The position numbers and the translations under genes are program-made. 64,000 nt of DNA from Sphagnum compactum (lineage: Eukaryota; Bryophyta; Sphagnopsida; Sphagnales): assembly GCA_965153455.1 (NCBI GenBank), contig OZ234497.1, forward strand, positions 16,485,872 to 16,549,871, in the 5' to 3' direction. How positions within the stretch are numbered: the first letter of the stretch is position 1; each line of letters starts with the position of its first letter. Of this stretch, positions 63,640-64,000 are shown in pieces. Below the pieces are notes generated by a model. The model did no database searches. It saw nothing but the letters and a program-made list of their open reading frames with translations, and was not told the DNA's origin.

Positions 63640-64000
63640 TCATGGAAGTGGACCTGGTTCAGGACCTGAAACATCAGGTGATAAGTTGTGAGAATCGAGG
63701 ACCTGATTCAAGACCTGGGAAAATCAATCAGTTCCTAACCTTTGAGAATCGGGACCTGATTCAGGACCTGGAGAACCCAGACCTAAATCAGGACCTCATT
63801 AAAGACCTTAACCAATCAGGTGAGTCGCCTTGAGAGCCAGGGACCTTATTCAAGACCTGGAGAACCTAGGTGGGGAAGGTTGAGAATCGAGGACCTGATT
63901 CAAGACCTGGAGAACCCAGGTGGTAACTTTAAGGATCCAGACCGGATTCAAGACCTGAATCAATCAGGTATCACCTTGAGAATCAGAACCTGTTTCAAGA
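63640..64000. repeat. GACCTG-rich tandem array upstream of the RlmN-type gene
   Basis: A unit of about 45-55 bp, GAATCGAGGACCTGATTCAA then GACCTGGAGAACCCAGGTGG, is repeated about six times to the window edge and probably continues beyond. Related words occur near 40385-40475 and 41740-41790. Confidence 0.75.

Overview
The window is nuclear DNA of a land plant. It holds five genes with plant-type GT-AG introns or plant organelle-type leaders, including a 26S proteasome subunit with close sequence agreement to plant RPN6, a plant S1/P1-type nuclease and two probable organelle-targeted proteins. The rest is AT-rich intergenic DNA packed with DNA-transposon relics and tandem repeats. The high repeat load, wide gene spacing and an unusual N-terminal extension on RPN6 suggest a seedless plant or gymnosperm rather than a compact angiosperm genome. 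That placement is inference, and I cannot name the species.

Layout. Positions 1-30,900 contain no gene I can identify with confidence. They carry hAT-type and PIF/Harbinger-type miniature elements, several tandem arrays, two degenerate FCP1/HAD-phosphatase-like fragments (13.7-15.0 kb), a decayed Harbinger transposase (17-18 kb, minus) and one possible small secreted peptide (24 kb, minus). Positions 30,982-33,633 (+) hold a five-exon gene for a SnoaL/NTF2-like protein with a likely plastid leader. A 155-166 bp tandem array follows it (34.6-35.5 kb). A small two-exon gene of unknown function lies at 37,526-38,457 (minus), with a CT-rich leader region upstream. Positions 45,187-49,167 (minus) hold RPN6 in two exons, preceded by a 74-bp tandem array and then a 1.2-kb G/T-rich tract resembling degraded plant telomere repeat. 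The AT-rich 51-56 kb stretch holds a decayed hAT transposase (minus) and a coding-like repeat array. A nine-exon S1/P1-type nuclease gene spans 57,014-60,487 (+). A single-exon RlmN-type radical-SAM methyltransferase gene lies at 62,208-63,566 (minus), with a GACCTG-rich repeat array upstream of it.

The genes do not form an operon or visible pathway. They are independent nuclear genes: proteasome lid assembly, secretory-pathway or vacuolar nucleic acid degradation, probable organelle RNA methylation, a plastid NTF2-fold protein and one unknown. All exon boundaries were worked out by eye from reading frame, splice dinucleotides and family conservation. No database search was possible.
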